Source: Bradyrhizobium canariense
GTDB lineage: Bacteria; Pseudomonadota; Alphaproteobacteria; Rhizobiales; Xanthobacteraceae
DNA: 64,000 bases
Assembly: GCF_018130465.1 (NCBI RefSeq)
Contig: NZ_JAFCKJ010000001.1
Coordinates: 124,001 to 188,000, forward strand
Direction of reading: 5' to 3'
Of the stretch, positions 35,032 to 42,158 are shown piece after piece. Both the position numbers and the translations under genes were made by a program. How positions within the stretch are numbered: position 1 is the stretch's first letter; each line of letters starts with the position of its first letter. The notes below the pieces were generated by a model that worked only from the letters and a program-made list of their open reading frames with translations, did no database searches and had not been told where the DNA came from.

Positions 35032-36111
35032 TTATCTGTCGGAGCCTGACCTTTGGGACAGCAAAAGGCGTTGGCTCACCGTCCTCGCGATCGCCGCCGG
35101 GGCCTCCTCGGGGATCGCGAAGCAGGAGCTGGCGTTGATTTCGCACAGGACGTACGTGTCCGCGCCGGACGCATCTTTCGGACCGTACAGGAAGTCCGCG
35201 TCCCAGATGACCGGGAGCGAGCCTTCATCGATGTCCAGTGTCTTCATCATGCCCGGGGTCCAATCGTCCTCCATCACCCTTCGCAGCGTCTGGAACTGCG
35301 GAGCATCGGGTCCGTGCATGACGCGCGGTCCGGGCTGCGCCTCGGGCGAGTCTACACCTTCCGGCGGCGGCGGGATCAGGGCCTTGATCAGTTGGTGCCC
35401 GAAGCCCGCGACCTTCGAACCACTCATGTAGCAACGGATCATTCCGTCGGGCAGGCGAGGTTGAAAGGCCTGATCGATGATGCAGCCGCCCCAGCCGAAA
35501 TAGGGCTCGCAGCGCGCGATGAAAGCATCGAGCGGCAAGTCCTCGGGCTGGCTCCCGCGCTTCGCATGGAGCACCCGAACCATGCCGTCCGCGTTCGAGA
35601 GAGCCTCGACCTTCCAGATGCCCTGACCGCCGTTGCCGCGATTTTGCTTCAGCACGCGCGGGCCGTGCGCAAGGAGGCGCGACGGGAATTCGGCGCGGAA
35701 GGATGCCGCGGTGTCGTAGCGATGCGTATCCGCGCCCCAGCCCAGGTGACGCGTGCGGAAGAGCACGTCCTTGACGCCCATCTTCAGGATGACGTCCGGA
35801 TGCGCGCTCACCCACGGTCCTCGCGCCGCAATGTCGCGAAGCAGGGGATCGAGCTCAACACGCGTCTTGCCCTGGTGGATCGGATCGACCCAGACGAGCA
35901 CGCCGCTGGTCGCGAGCAACTGCTCGCGGACCGCGTCGGCAAAGCCTTCGTCGTAGATCGCCGGCCGGGCTTCGATGCCGACGGCGGCAAGTGCCTCGAA
36001 AACGCGGACGAAGCGGCTGTTTTGCGCCGTCGCATCTCGCCGCGCGGCAGCGTCTCCGCGTGAGAGGATGGCGACGGTGTGTTGGTGAGAAGGGTGTCGT
36101 TCGGTATCCAT
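35032..36111 (-). CDS. Cj0069-like protein, ATP-grasp-type
   Basis: 359 residues. Similar in outline to the Cj0069 family, which I recall from proteins with VLVWVDP and SAHPDVILKMG segments; both are visible (GVLVWVDPIHQG, VSAHPDVILKMGVKDVLF). Later segments GPRVLKQNRGNGGQGIWKVEAL and YVLCEINASSCFAIPEEAP look like the Mg/ATP and Asn-containing parts of an ATP-grasp fold. No substrate is known. The start ATG 36111 (MDTERHPSHQHTVAIL) is preferred to an upstream in-frame Met at 36195. Confidence 0.75.
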   Translation of the reverse strand: MDTERHPSHQHTVAILSRGDAAARRDATAQNSRFVRVFEALAAVGIEARPAIYDEGFADAVREQLLATSGVLVWVDPIHQGKTRVELDPLLRDIAARGPWVSAHPDVILKMGVKDVLFRTRHLGWGADTHRYDTAASFRAEFPSRLLAHGPRVLKQNRGNGGQGIWKVEALSNADGMVRVLHAKRGSQPEDLPLDAFIARCEPYFGWGGCIIDQAFQPRLPDGMIRCYMSGSKVAGFGHQLIKALIPPPPEGVDSPEAQPGPRVMHGPDAPQFQTLRRVMEDDWTPGMMKTLDIDEGSLPVIWDADFLYGPKDASGADTYVLCEINASSCFAIPEEAPAAIARTVSQRLLLSQRSGSDR

Positions 36112-36584
36112 GCGCAAGCTCCACGAATGGCGTGCTGCGCAGAGCTTGGACCGAGGCCTCACGGGGAGTCTGCTTTGTCCCCACGCAAAGGACACTAACG
36201 AGGCCGTCGGTGAGTTTCAAGACGGGTTCCATCCGAGCGGTGAACTCTTCGTGACGTTCGCCAGCGCCTTCGGTAGGGCGCCCGAGGCACACGCCGGTTG
36301 ACAGCTCCCGCCCTCGGGTTTCTATTTGGGGTTCGGGGATGTGCGATCTCCCCGCGAGGCGACATGCCCAAGCATCGCGTCCTGATCACCAAGGGCGCAG
36401 CATGTCATCATACATCCCCGATTTCATCCGTCACACTGGCTCGACTTTTCGGCACGGCGTCCGCGCCGGCCGCATCGCCGTGCGCATCGATGCCCGGACC
36501 CTCTTGCGCCTTGTGGGCATCCCGTAGGGGGAAGATCGCGAAAGAGATTTCACCTGGGGCAGGACAAGACCAGGAGAAACGATC
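36112..36584. other. 473-base gap with no confident gene
   Basis: Several short open frames overlap here. The best is a plus-strand frame of about 41 codons (36402-36527, MSSYIPDFIRHTGSTFRHG) which has no ribosome site of note and no known family. The right end carries AGGAG ahead of the PepSY gene at 36585. No RNA gene or terminator was recognised. Confidence 0.4.
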
Positions 36585-36818
36585 ATGCGAACACGACCAA
36601 TCTTCCGCAGCGTTCTGTTGCTCGCGATCGCGGGCGGGCTGTCGAGCGCGCACGCCCTGACGCAGGAGGAACTCGTCGCCAGGATCCAGGCGGCCGGCTA
36701 CGCGCAAGTCAGCGACATCAAGTCGACGGCCGAAGGCATCACCGCCAAGGCGGTGAAGAACGGCAAGGCCGTGACGCTGGTCGTCGACAGCAGCGGTCAG
36801 GTCAAAGAGCGAAACTGA
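36585..36818 (+). CDS. Small exported PepSY-domain protein
   Basis: 77 residues. Signal peptide RSVLLLAIAGGLSSAHA, then a short PepSY-type domain (LTQEELVARIQAAGYAQVSDIKSTAEGITAKAVKNGKAVTLVVDSSGQV). PepSY domains often inhibit proteases or bind ligands in the envelope. AGGAG lies ten bases before the ATG. It is the first of four exported proteins in a row, the next starting 17 bases later. Confidence 0.85.
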   Translation: MRTRPIFRSVLLLAIAGGLSSAHALTQEELVARIQAAGYAQVSDIKSTAEGITAKAVKNGKAVTLVVDSSGQVKERN

Positions 36819-36835
36819 AGGTGAGGAGTAGCGCG

Positions 36836-37744
36836 ATGAAAAAAATCATCTGGGCAATGGCCGGCATTGGCGTCTGCTTTCTGGCATTTCGCTTTGGCTC
36901 CTTCATCCCGGCATATGCCCAAAATGCTGACTGGCAGAAGGTTGACGAGACCCTGGGCCGCAAGCCTGCGGTCTCGGACGACGTCCGCCGATACGGCTTT
37001 CCCCGCGGCGATCTCTCCGTGACTTTGGACGGGGTTTCGATCAAACCGGCGCTGGCGCTGGGCGGCTGGGTCGCATTCAAGCCTGCGCATGGCGGCGCAA
37101 TGGTCATGGGCGACCTTGTGCTGCTCGAAACCGAGATCAATCCCGTGATGGCGAAGATGATCGCGAGCGGGCTCGAGATCACCGCCGTGCACAATCACCT
37201 GCTGCGTGCGAGCCCGGCAACGTTCTACATGCACGTCGCCGGCCATGGCGACCCGGTCAAGTTGGCCGCGGCGATCCATGATGCCCTGGCCGAAAGCAAG
37301 ACCCCGCTGACGGTCACGGCGCCGGCGGACCCGCCGCCCGCCATCGACCTCGACACCGCGAAGCTCGATCAGATCATCGGCGTCAAGGGGCAGGCGAATG
37401 GCGGCGTCTACCAGTTCAACGTGAAGCGTCGCGACCCCATCACGGAAGACGGCATGTTGTTGACCCCCGTCGCCGCGATGGGCGTCGCGATCGCCATCAA
37501 TTTCCAGCCGACGGGCGCGGGTAAGGCCGCCATCACGGGCGACTTCGTGCTGACCAGCGACGAGGTGAACCCGGTCATCCTGGCGCTTCGGACGCACGGC
37601 ATCGAGGTGACCGCTCTGCACAGCCACATGCTGGACGAACAGCCGCGGCTCTTCTTCATGCATTTCTGGGCCAACGACGATGCCGTCAAGCTTGCCGAGG
37701 GCCTGCGCGCGGCGCTCGACAAGACGGCGAGCACGAAGAGCTGA
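36836..37744 (+). CDS. Secreted DUF1259 (LppY/LpqO) protein with duplicated domain
   Basis: 302 residues with a signal peptide ending near AYAQN. Two DUF1259 units are visible. The first has GRKPAVSDDVRRYGFPRGDLSVTLDGVSIKPALALGGWVAF; the second starts near IGVKGQANGGVYQFNVKRRDPITEDGM. Each ends in a motif of the type ITAVHNHLL and VTALHSHML, with His residues that could bind a metal. LppY/LpqO proteins are of unknown role. GGTGAGGAG precedes the ATG at 36836. Confidence 0.87.
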   Translation: MKKIIWAMAGIGVCFLAFRFGSFIPAYAQNADWQKVDETLGRKPAVSDDVRRYGFPRGDLSVTLDGVSIKPALALGGWVAFKPAHGGAMVMGDLVLLETEINPVMAKMIASGLEITAVHNHLLRASPATFYMHVAGHGDPVKLAAAIHDALAESKTPLTVTAPADPPPAIDLDTAKLDQIIGVKGQANGGVYQFNVKRRDPITEDGMLLTPVAAMGVAIAINFQPTGAGKAAITGDFVLTSDEVNPVILALRTHGIEVTALHSHMLDEQPRLFFMHFWANDDAVKLAEGLRAALDKTASTKS

Positions 37745-37747
37745 TGC

Positions 37748-37819
37748 ATGGATAAGCTCATGGACAAGCTCATGGACAAGCTCATGGGCAAGCTCATGGG
37801 CAAGCTCATGGGCAAGCTT
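37748..37819 (+). repeat. Six tandem 12-base repeats, each with an in-frame ATG
   Basis: Six copies of ATGGRYAAGCTY stand end to end at the very start of the next gene. The variants are ATGGATAAGCTC once, ATGGACAAGCTC twice and ATGGGCAAGCTC/T three times. Every unit encodes MDKL or MGKL in frame with the gene. Such repeats are prone to slip by whole units, which keeps the frame. Confidence 0.95.
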
Positions 37820-38455
37820 GCGCTGGTATCGATGCTGGCTTTGTTGGTGGGAGGAAATGCCATGGCCGAGACCCTGAATTTCGACAACGCTGCTACTGGA
37901 ACTTCGCCCGACGGGTGGACTTTGACGATGACCGGCAAGGGAGAACCGAACTGGACCGTGGAGGCCGAGTCCACGGCGCCAAGCAAGCCGAACGTTCTCA
38001 AGCAATCCGGACGGGCGACGTTTCCCCTCGCCATCAAGCGCGATACCGCCATCCGCGACGGTTTCGTCGAGGTGAAATTCAAGGCCGTCGCCGGCTCCGA
38101 GGATCGCGCCGCGGGAGTCATTTGGCGCGCGAAGGATGCCGATAATTATTACGTGGTCCGCGCTAACGCGCTGGAGGACAATGTCGTGCTGTACAAGACG
38201 GTCAAGGGCGTTCGAACGTCGCTGGAGATCGTGGGTCGCAGAGGCGGCTATGGCGTCAGCGCGCCGGTGTCGTCCGGGCAATGGCACATGCTGCGCTGCG
38301 ACTTCGCAGGAAGCCGGTTCAAGGTGACCTATGACGGAAAGCAATTGTTCGACGTGGAGGACGCCACCATTCCGGACGCTGGCATGATCGGCCTGTGGAC
38401 CAAGGCAGATAGCGTGACCCTGTTCGACGATCTGACATATGGTGAGATCAACTAG
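37748..38455 (+). CDS. Exported DUF1080/LamG-like protein with MDKL/MGKL repeats
   Basis: 235 residues from the first ATG. Six MDKL/MGKL units form a positive N-region ahead of a hydrophobic core (ALVSMLALLVGGNAMA), giving an unusual signal peptide; any of the six ATGs, or a later Met, could be used. The mature part is a beta-sandwich type domain with GSEDRAAGVIWRAKDADNYYVVRAN, GQWHMLRCDF and MIGLWTKADSVTLFDDLTY, as in DUF1080 and concanavalin-like families. It lies three bases after the DUF1259 stop, so coupling is likely. Confidence 0.85.
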   Translation: MDKLMDKLMDKLMGKLMGKLMGKLALVSMLALLVGGNAMAETLNFDNAATGTSPDGWTLTMTGKGEPNWTVEAESTAPSKPNVLKQSGRATFPLAIKRDTAIRDGFVEVKFKAVAGSEDRAAGVIWRAKDADNYYVVRANALEDNVVLYKTVKGVRTSLEIVGRRGGYGVSAPVSSGQWHMLRCDFAGSRFKVTYDGKQLFDVEDATIPDAGMIGLWTKADSVTLFDDLTYGEIN

Positions 38456-38484
38456 ATGCCTGGTCGCCTTTGCCGGAGTTTGTC

Positions 38485-38985
38485 ATGACTGTTCGATGCC
38501 TGTCGGTCGCGACGGCCCTGCTGATTGCGTCGATCTGTCCACTCCGGGCGGAAGAAGGTTTGGTCGCCTACAAATCACTCAGTCCGGAGCTGGCGCTCGA
38601 TCTTGCGCGCGCTGCGTTGGCTAGCTGCCGCACCCGTGGGTACCAGGTTGCAGTCGCTGTCGTCGATCGCTTCGGCGTTACGCAGGTGATGCTGCGCGAC
38701 CGCTTTGCAGGCCCCCACACGCTCTCAACGGCAACCGGCAAGGCGTGGACCGCCGCCTCGTTCAAGTCCAGCACGACCGAGCTGAATGCGATCAGCCAGC
38801 CGGGCATGATGCAGTCGGGCATTCGCAACCTTCCCGGAGCGGTCGTCATAGCCGGAGGACTCATCGTCGAAGCAGGCGGCTCCCTGGTCGGAGCGGTCGG
38901 TGTATCAGGCGCGCCGGGCGGTGACGCGGACGAAGCGTGCGCGAGAGCCGGAATTGACGCCGTACGCGACAAGCTGGACTTCTGA
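38485..38985 (+). CDS. GlcG/HbpS-family heme-binding-like secreted protein
   Basis: 166 residues. Signal peptide MTVRCLSVATALLIASICPLRA, then the GlcG/HbpS fold: SPELALDLARAALASCRTRGYQVAVAVVDRFGVTQVMLRD and LPGAVVIAGGLIVEAGGSLVGAVGVSGAPGGDADEACARAGIDAV. Members bind heme or small molecules. The ATG at 38485 gives a normal signal peptide; the TTG at 38470 is unlikely. It starts 29 bases after the stop of the previous gene. Last of four exported proteins, probably one transcript. Confidence 0.85.
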   Translation: MTVRCLSVATALLIASICPLRAEEGLVAYKSLSPELALDLARAALASCRTRGYQVAVAVVDRFGVTQVMLRDRFAGPHTLSTATGKAWTAASFKSSTTELNAISQPGMMQSGIRNLPGAVVIAGGLIVEAGGSLVGAVGVSGAPGGDADEACARAGIDAVRDKLDF

Positions 38986-39066
38986 GGCGTTGTCGCGAGC
39001 TTGGCGGCCGTCTGATCCGCAGAGACAAGCAGACGCGCCGCCTTCGCACGCGCAGGCGTGGGGCGC

Positions 39067-39327
39067 TCACCGACAGGAATCAACAATATCCGATTTGTCG
39101 CGCCAACCCGAGAAGTAACACCGTCGAGCTTCCCCCACGATTGTTCTCGATAAACCGATGTCCGCGAGAAGCCGGTCGTCCAATTCGAGAAGCTCGTCGT
39201 ATTGGCGGCGCCGTGTGATGCCGTCCAGCAGCGCGAGCGGCAGTTTCCAGAACCAACGAGGGTTTGGAGAAGGGACGAAGACTGCGCTGGATGTACTGAT
39301 TGAGCCAGTGGTGCTGTCGCAAGACAT
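39067..39327 (-). CDS. DUF1127 small protein
   Basis: 86 residues. The C-terminal part YDELLELDDRLLADIGLSR is the DUF1127 (YjiS-like) motif, common in small alphaproteobacterial stress or RNA-linked proteins. The N-terminal half is uncharacterised, and the first residues MSCDSTTGSIS are of low complexity. It lies alone on the minus strand, convergent with the HbpS-like gene. Confidence 0.75.
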   Translation of the reverse strand: MSCDSTTGSISTSSAVFVPSPNPRWFWKLPLALLDGITRRRQYDELLELDDRLLADIGLSRTIVGEARRCYFSGWRDKSDIVDSCR

Positions 39328-39787
39328 GTTTCACCTCCGTAATGGAGCGAAACAACGCTTGGCTCGAAAGCTGGTCGGGCGGTTGTGTTTGACCCGATGG
39401 CTGTTGCTATCATGCTCGTCTTTGCCGCACAAGCGATCCTGGTAATGTCCTGATCGCGACCTGAGACCAGATTCGCTGCTGCTTCCGGTGCTTACGCCAA
39501 AATCAGGGCGTGCCGTGACTGCGCGATTGGCGTGTTGAAAGTCGTACCGGCGTAAGAAATACATTCGGGCCGCTCCGCTTGCGCCCTGATTTGTCCGCGG
39601 ACTTTTGGCGAGCCGGTGCCGCTGACGCTGACGCTGACGCTGGCCGGCCCGCCCGCCGTCCGCTTGGGGCCGGACCGGGCCGCCGTCCGGTCTCGGTCAC
39701 GAACCCTTGACCAAGATCAATGACTGTTTTCGATGCTCGGATATGATACTGAGGCCGTGCTCCGGCCCGAAAGCTAGATTAACAGTG
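39328..39787. other. 460-base gap, regulatory at its right end
   Basis: Left part has no recognised gene. A short GCTGAC repeat (three copies, 39621-39638) lies in a GC-rich stretch. The right part carries a FixK/FNR-like box (39707-39720) and TATGAT (39742-39747), described separately. No tRNA or riboswitch was recognised. Confidence 0.5.
39707..39747 (+). promoter_or_regulatory. FixK/FNR-like box plus -10 element, promoter of the Cus operon
   Basis: TTGACCAAGATCAA (39707-39720) is an exact TTGA-N6-TCAA. TATGAT (39742-39747) follows 21 bases later, so the box centre lies at about -40.5 if transcription starts near 39754. That is the classic class II position for FNR/FixK activators. The first gene starts at 39788, giving a leader of about 34 bases. 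Confidence 0.7.
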
Positions 39788-40153
39788 ATGCAGTTCGTCC
39801 GTACCATCCTGGCATTCGCCATCGCCATATCCTTGGCGATGCTGCCGGTTGGCGCGTCCGCGGCGAACCTCGCCATGTCGTCGGACGACATGGCGACGAC
39901 CATGCACGTGAGCGGCGACGCGGACATGTCGATGGACGATTGTTGTCCCGACATGAAGGGAGCGGGCTCCCACACTGGCGGCTACAAGTGCGGGATGGGC
40001 TTCTGCTGCGTTGGCGGGATCATCGCGCTCGGTGATGTCAGGCCCGTCGCTTTTGAATATCTCGCCGTGGCGGCCAGCGAGATGATCATTCCAGCCGATC
40101 AGGTTGTCTCCTCCCGCGGCGCCAGTCCTCCTTTCCGACCACCTCGAATCTGA
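39788..40153 (+). CDS. Small secreted Cys/Met-rich protein, possible metal binder
   Basis: 121 residues. Signal peptide MQFVRTILAFAIAISLAMLPVGASA, then a mature part rich in Met, Cys, Asp and His: MSMDDCCPDMKGAG and YKCGMGFCCVGG. The spacing of CC and CC pairs suggests copper or another soft metal, but no family match is known to me. It precedes a FixH-like protein and the CusBA exporter in one plus-strand operon, behind the FixK-like promoter. ATG 39788 follows GTG 39785; either could serve. Confidence 0.7.
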   Translation: MQFVRTILAFAIAISLAMLPVGASAANLAMSSDDMATTMHVSGDADMSMDDCCPDMKGAGSHTGGYKCGMGFCCVGGIIALGDVRPVAFEYLAVAASEMIIPADQVVSSRGASPPFRPPRI

Positions 40154-40253
40154 TCTTCGCAAAGCCCGAGACGCGAGCGGCATGCCTGCTCGCGACGACT
40201 GACGTGCGCGCTCCTTGCGCCACGGCGAAGGATCAATTCATGAGGACAGGACA

Positions 40254-40646
40254 ATGCTTTCCAGATTCAGCACCGCGGCTCTCGCCGCCACCCTTTCGCT
40301 TGCCGCTTCCGCCGCGATGGCCGGCGCCGGTGACTACGCCTTCGACCCCGTCAATCCGCAGTTGAAGAAGGGCGAAGACGTCACGCTCGCAGTTCGCTTG
40401 ACGAACAAGCAGACTGGCAAGCCCGTGCCTGACGCGGTCGTCTTCAAGACCCGCGTCGACATGGCCCCAGACGGGATGGCCGAGATGGAGTCGGCGGTCG
40501 CACCGCTGCCCTCCAGGGAGCCGGGTGTGTACGCCTTCAAAACGGACTTGCCGATGGCCGGCCGCTACCAGATGACGCTATCGGCGAAGGTGCAGGGCGA
40601 ACCTGAGACCGTCACCGGCAAGGTGATCGTCACGGCGACGAAGTGA
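40254..40646 (+). CDS. FixH/YtkA-like secreted protein
   Basis: 130 residues. Signal peptide LSRFSTAALAATLSLAASAAMAG, then a beta-sandwich of the YtkA/FixH type: FDPVNPQLKKGEDVTLAVRLTNKQTGKPVPDAVVFKTRVDMAPDGM. YtkA/FixH-like domains are found next to copper and cytochrome oxidase genes. GGACAGG precedes the ATG at 40254. It sits between the Cys-rich protein and cusB, with a terminator-like hairpin right after it. Confidence 0.83.
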   Translation: MLSRFSTAALAATLSLAASAAMAGAGDYAFDPVNPQLKKGEDVTLAVRLTNKQTGKPVPDAVVFKTRVDMAPDGMAEMESAVAPLPSREPGVYAFKTDLPMAGRYQMTLSAKVQGEPETVTGKVIVTATK

Positions 40647-40650
40647 GCGT

Positions 40651-40674
40651 TCGGGCGCTGCCCGGCAGCGCCCG
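40651..40674 (+). terminator. Hairpin after the FixH-like gene
   Basis: Perfect 10-base stem TCGGGCGCTG / CAGCGCCCGA with loop CCCGG, 4 bases after the stop of the FixH-like gene and before cusB. The bases after it (CATTCCTCTTTCTC) are pyrimidine-rich but not a clean T-run. It may attenuate read-through into cusBA. Confidence 0.6.
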
Positions 40675-40730
40675 ACATTCCTCTTTCTCATTCACATGAA
40701 TGCGCACTCCTGGGCGCGCGGATACATGAC

Positions 40731-42158
40731 ATGAAAACGCTGCGTCTCCTGACGGCTCTTGCTCTGGGCGGCGGCCTGGCCCTGCCCGGCTACTGGTATC
40801 TGAACCGTGCGCGCTGGCTTCCTGATACCGACATCACATCGGTTGCGATGGCCGCGCAGCCAACTCCGCTCTATTACCGCGATCCGGGCGGCGCGCCGTT
40901 TTGGTCTGCGGGTCCGAAGAAGGACGAGCGCGGGCGGGACTACCTGCCGGTCTATGACGACGATCAGGCGGTCCGGGCCGGACCGAAGCCGCAGCAGGCG
41001 GCGTCCTCGCGGAAGATCCTCTACTACCGCAACCCCATGGGGTTGCCCGACACCTCGCCGCTGCCGAAGAAGGATCCGATGGGGATGGATTATGTCCCCG
41101 TTTACGAAGGCGACGACACCGACGACGGGACGGTGAAGCTGTCGCCCGGCAAGATCCAGCGCACGGGCGTGAAGTCCGAGCCGGTCGAGCGCCGCTCGAT
41201 CCGGATCTCGGTCAAGGCGCCCGGCACGATCCAGCTCGATGAACGCCGCGTGTCGGTGATTGCGATGCGCGCCGAAAGCTTCGTGCAAAAGGTCGCCGAC
41301 GTGACCACCGGCACGCGCGTCAAGGCCGGCCAGCCGCTGATGGAAATCTACAGCTCGGCGGTCGCTTCCGCGGCGGCAGAATATCTCGCGACGATCAGCT
41401 CAAAAACGGTCGGCGGCGTCGAGATCTACGGCCGCGGTTCGCGACAGCGCCTGATCAATCTCGACGTGCCGGAGCCGGTCATCGCGGAGATGGAGAAGAC
41501 GCGGACCGCGCTCGTCACCATACGTTGGTCGGCGCCGCGCGACGGTGTCGTGCTCGAACGCAACGCGATCGAAGGCATGCGCGCCAATCCCGGCGATGTG
41601 CTGTTCCGCATCGCGGACACCTCGGTCGTCTGGGCTCTGGCCGACGTGGCCGAGCGTGACCTCGGGAACATCGCAGTCGGCCAATCCGTCGCAGTGCGTG
41701 CGCGCAGCTTCCCCGGCCGAATTTTCGCGGGACAGATCGCCGTCGTCTATCCGCAGGTGAACCGCGATACCCGAACCGTTCGTGTCCGGATCGAACTCGC
41801 CAATCCGGACGCGATATTGTTGCCCGACATGTACGTCGACGCGGACATCGACACGGCCGATTCCGCGCCGGTCCTGGTGGTGCCCGACAGCTCCGTGCTC
41901 GACACCGGCAGCCGGCAGGCCGTCCTCGTCGATAAGGGAGAAGGGCGCTTCGAACCGAGGGAGGTGAAGCTCGGGCGTCGCGGCGGCGGCTATATCGAGG
42001 TGCGGGACGGACTTACGGACGGTGAGGCCGTGGTCACCTCCGCCAACTTCCTGATCGATGCGGAAAGCAACCTGAAGGCGGCGCTGAAGGGTTTTGGCGA
42101 GGCGGCGTCCCGAGCCACCGACGCCGGCCCTGGCCATGCAACGGGAGATCACAGATGA
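40731..42158 (+). CDS. CusB-like periplasmic adaptor of a heavy-metal RND efflux pump
   Basis: 475 residues. One N-terminal membrane anchor, then two tandem heavy-metal-binding-type repeats (about 47-77 and 97-127). Only the second keeps the Met residues (NPMG, PMGMD); the first reads DPGG and ERGRD. The usual barrel/lipoyl domains follow: ISVKAPGTIQLDERRVSVIAMR and KAGQPLMEIYS, ending with DGLTDGEAVVTSANFLIDAESNLKAAL. Its stop overlaps the cusA start by four bases. Confidence 0.92.
   Translation: MKTLRLLTALALGGGLALPGYWYLNRARWLPDTDITSVAMAAQPTPLYYRDPGGAPFWSAGPKKDERGRDYLPVYDDDQAVRAGPKPQQAASSRKILYYRNPMGLPDTSPLPKKDPMGMDYVPVYEGDDTDDGTVKLSPGKIQRTGVKSEPVERRSIRISVKAPGTIQLDERRVSVIAMRAESFVQKVADVTTGTRVKAGQPLMEIYSSAVASAAAEYLATISSKTVGGVEIYGRGSRQRLINLDVPEPVIAEMEKTRTALVTIRWSAPRDGVVLERNAIEGMRANPGDVLFRIADTSVVWALADVAERDLGNIAVGQSVAVRARSFPGRIFAGQIAVVYPQVNRDTRTVRVRIELANPDAILLPDMYVDADIDTADSAPVLVVPDSSVLDTGSRQAVLVDKGEGRFEPREVKLGRRGGGYIEVRDGLTDGEAVVTSANFLIDAESNLKAALKGFGEAASRATDAGPGHATGDHR

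Noticed and set aside
36402-36527. 41-codon plus frame MSSYIPDFIRHTG
   Set aside because: No ribosome site or family; may be chance. Kept only as a note in the gap entry.
39621-39638. Three GCTGAC repeats as a possible CRISPR or tandem-repeat locus
   Set aside because: Too short, no spacers.
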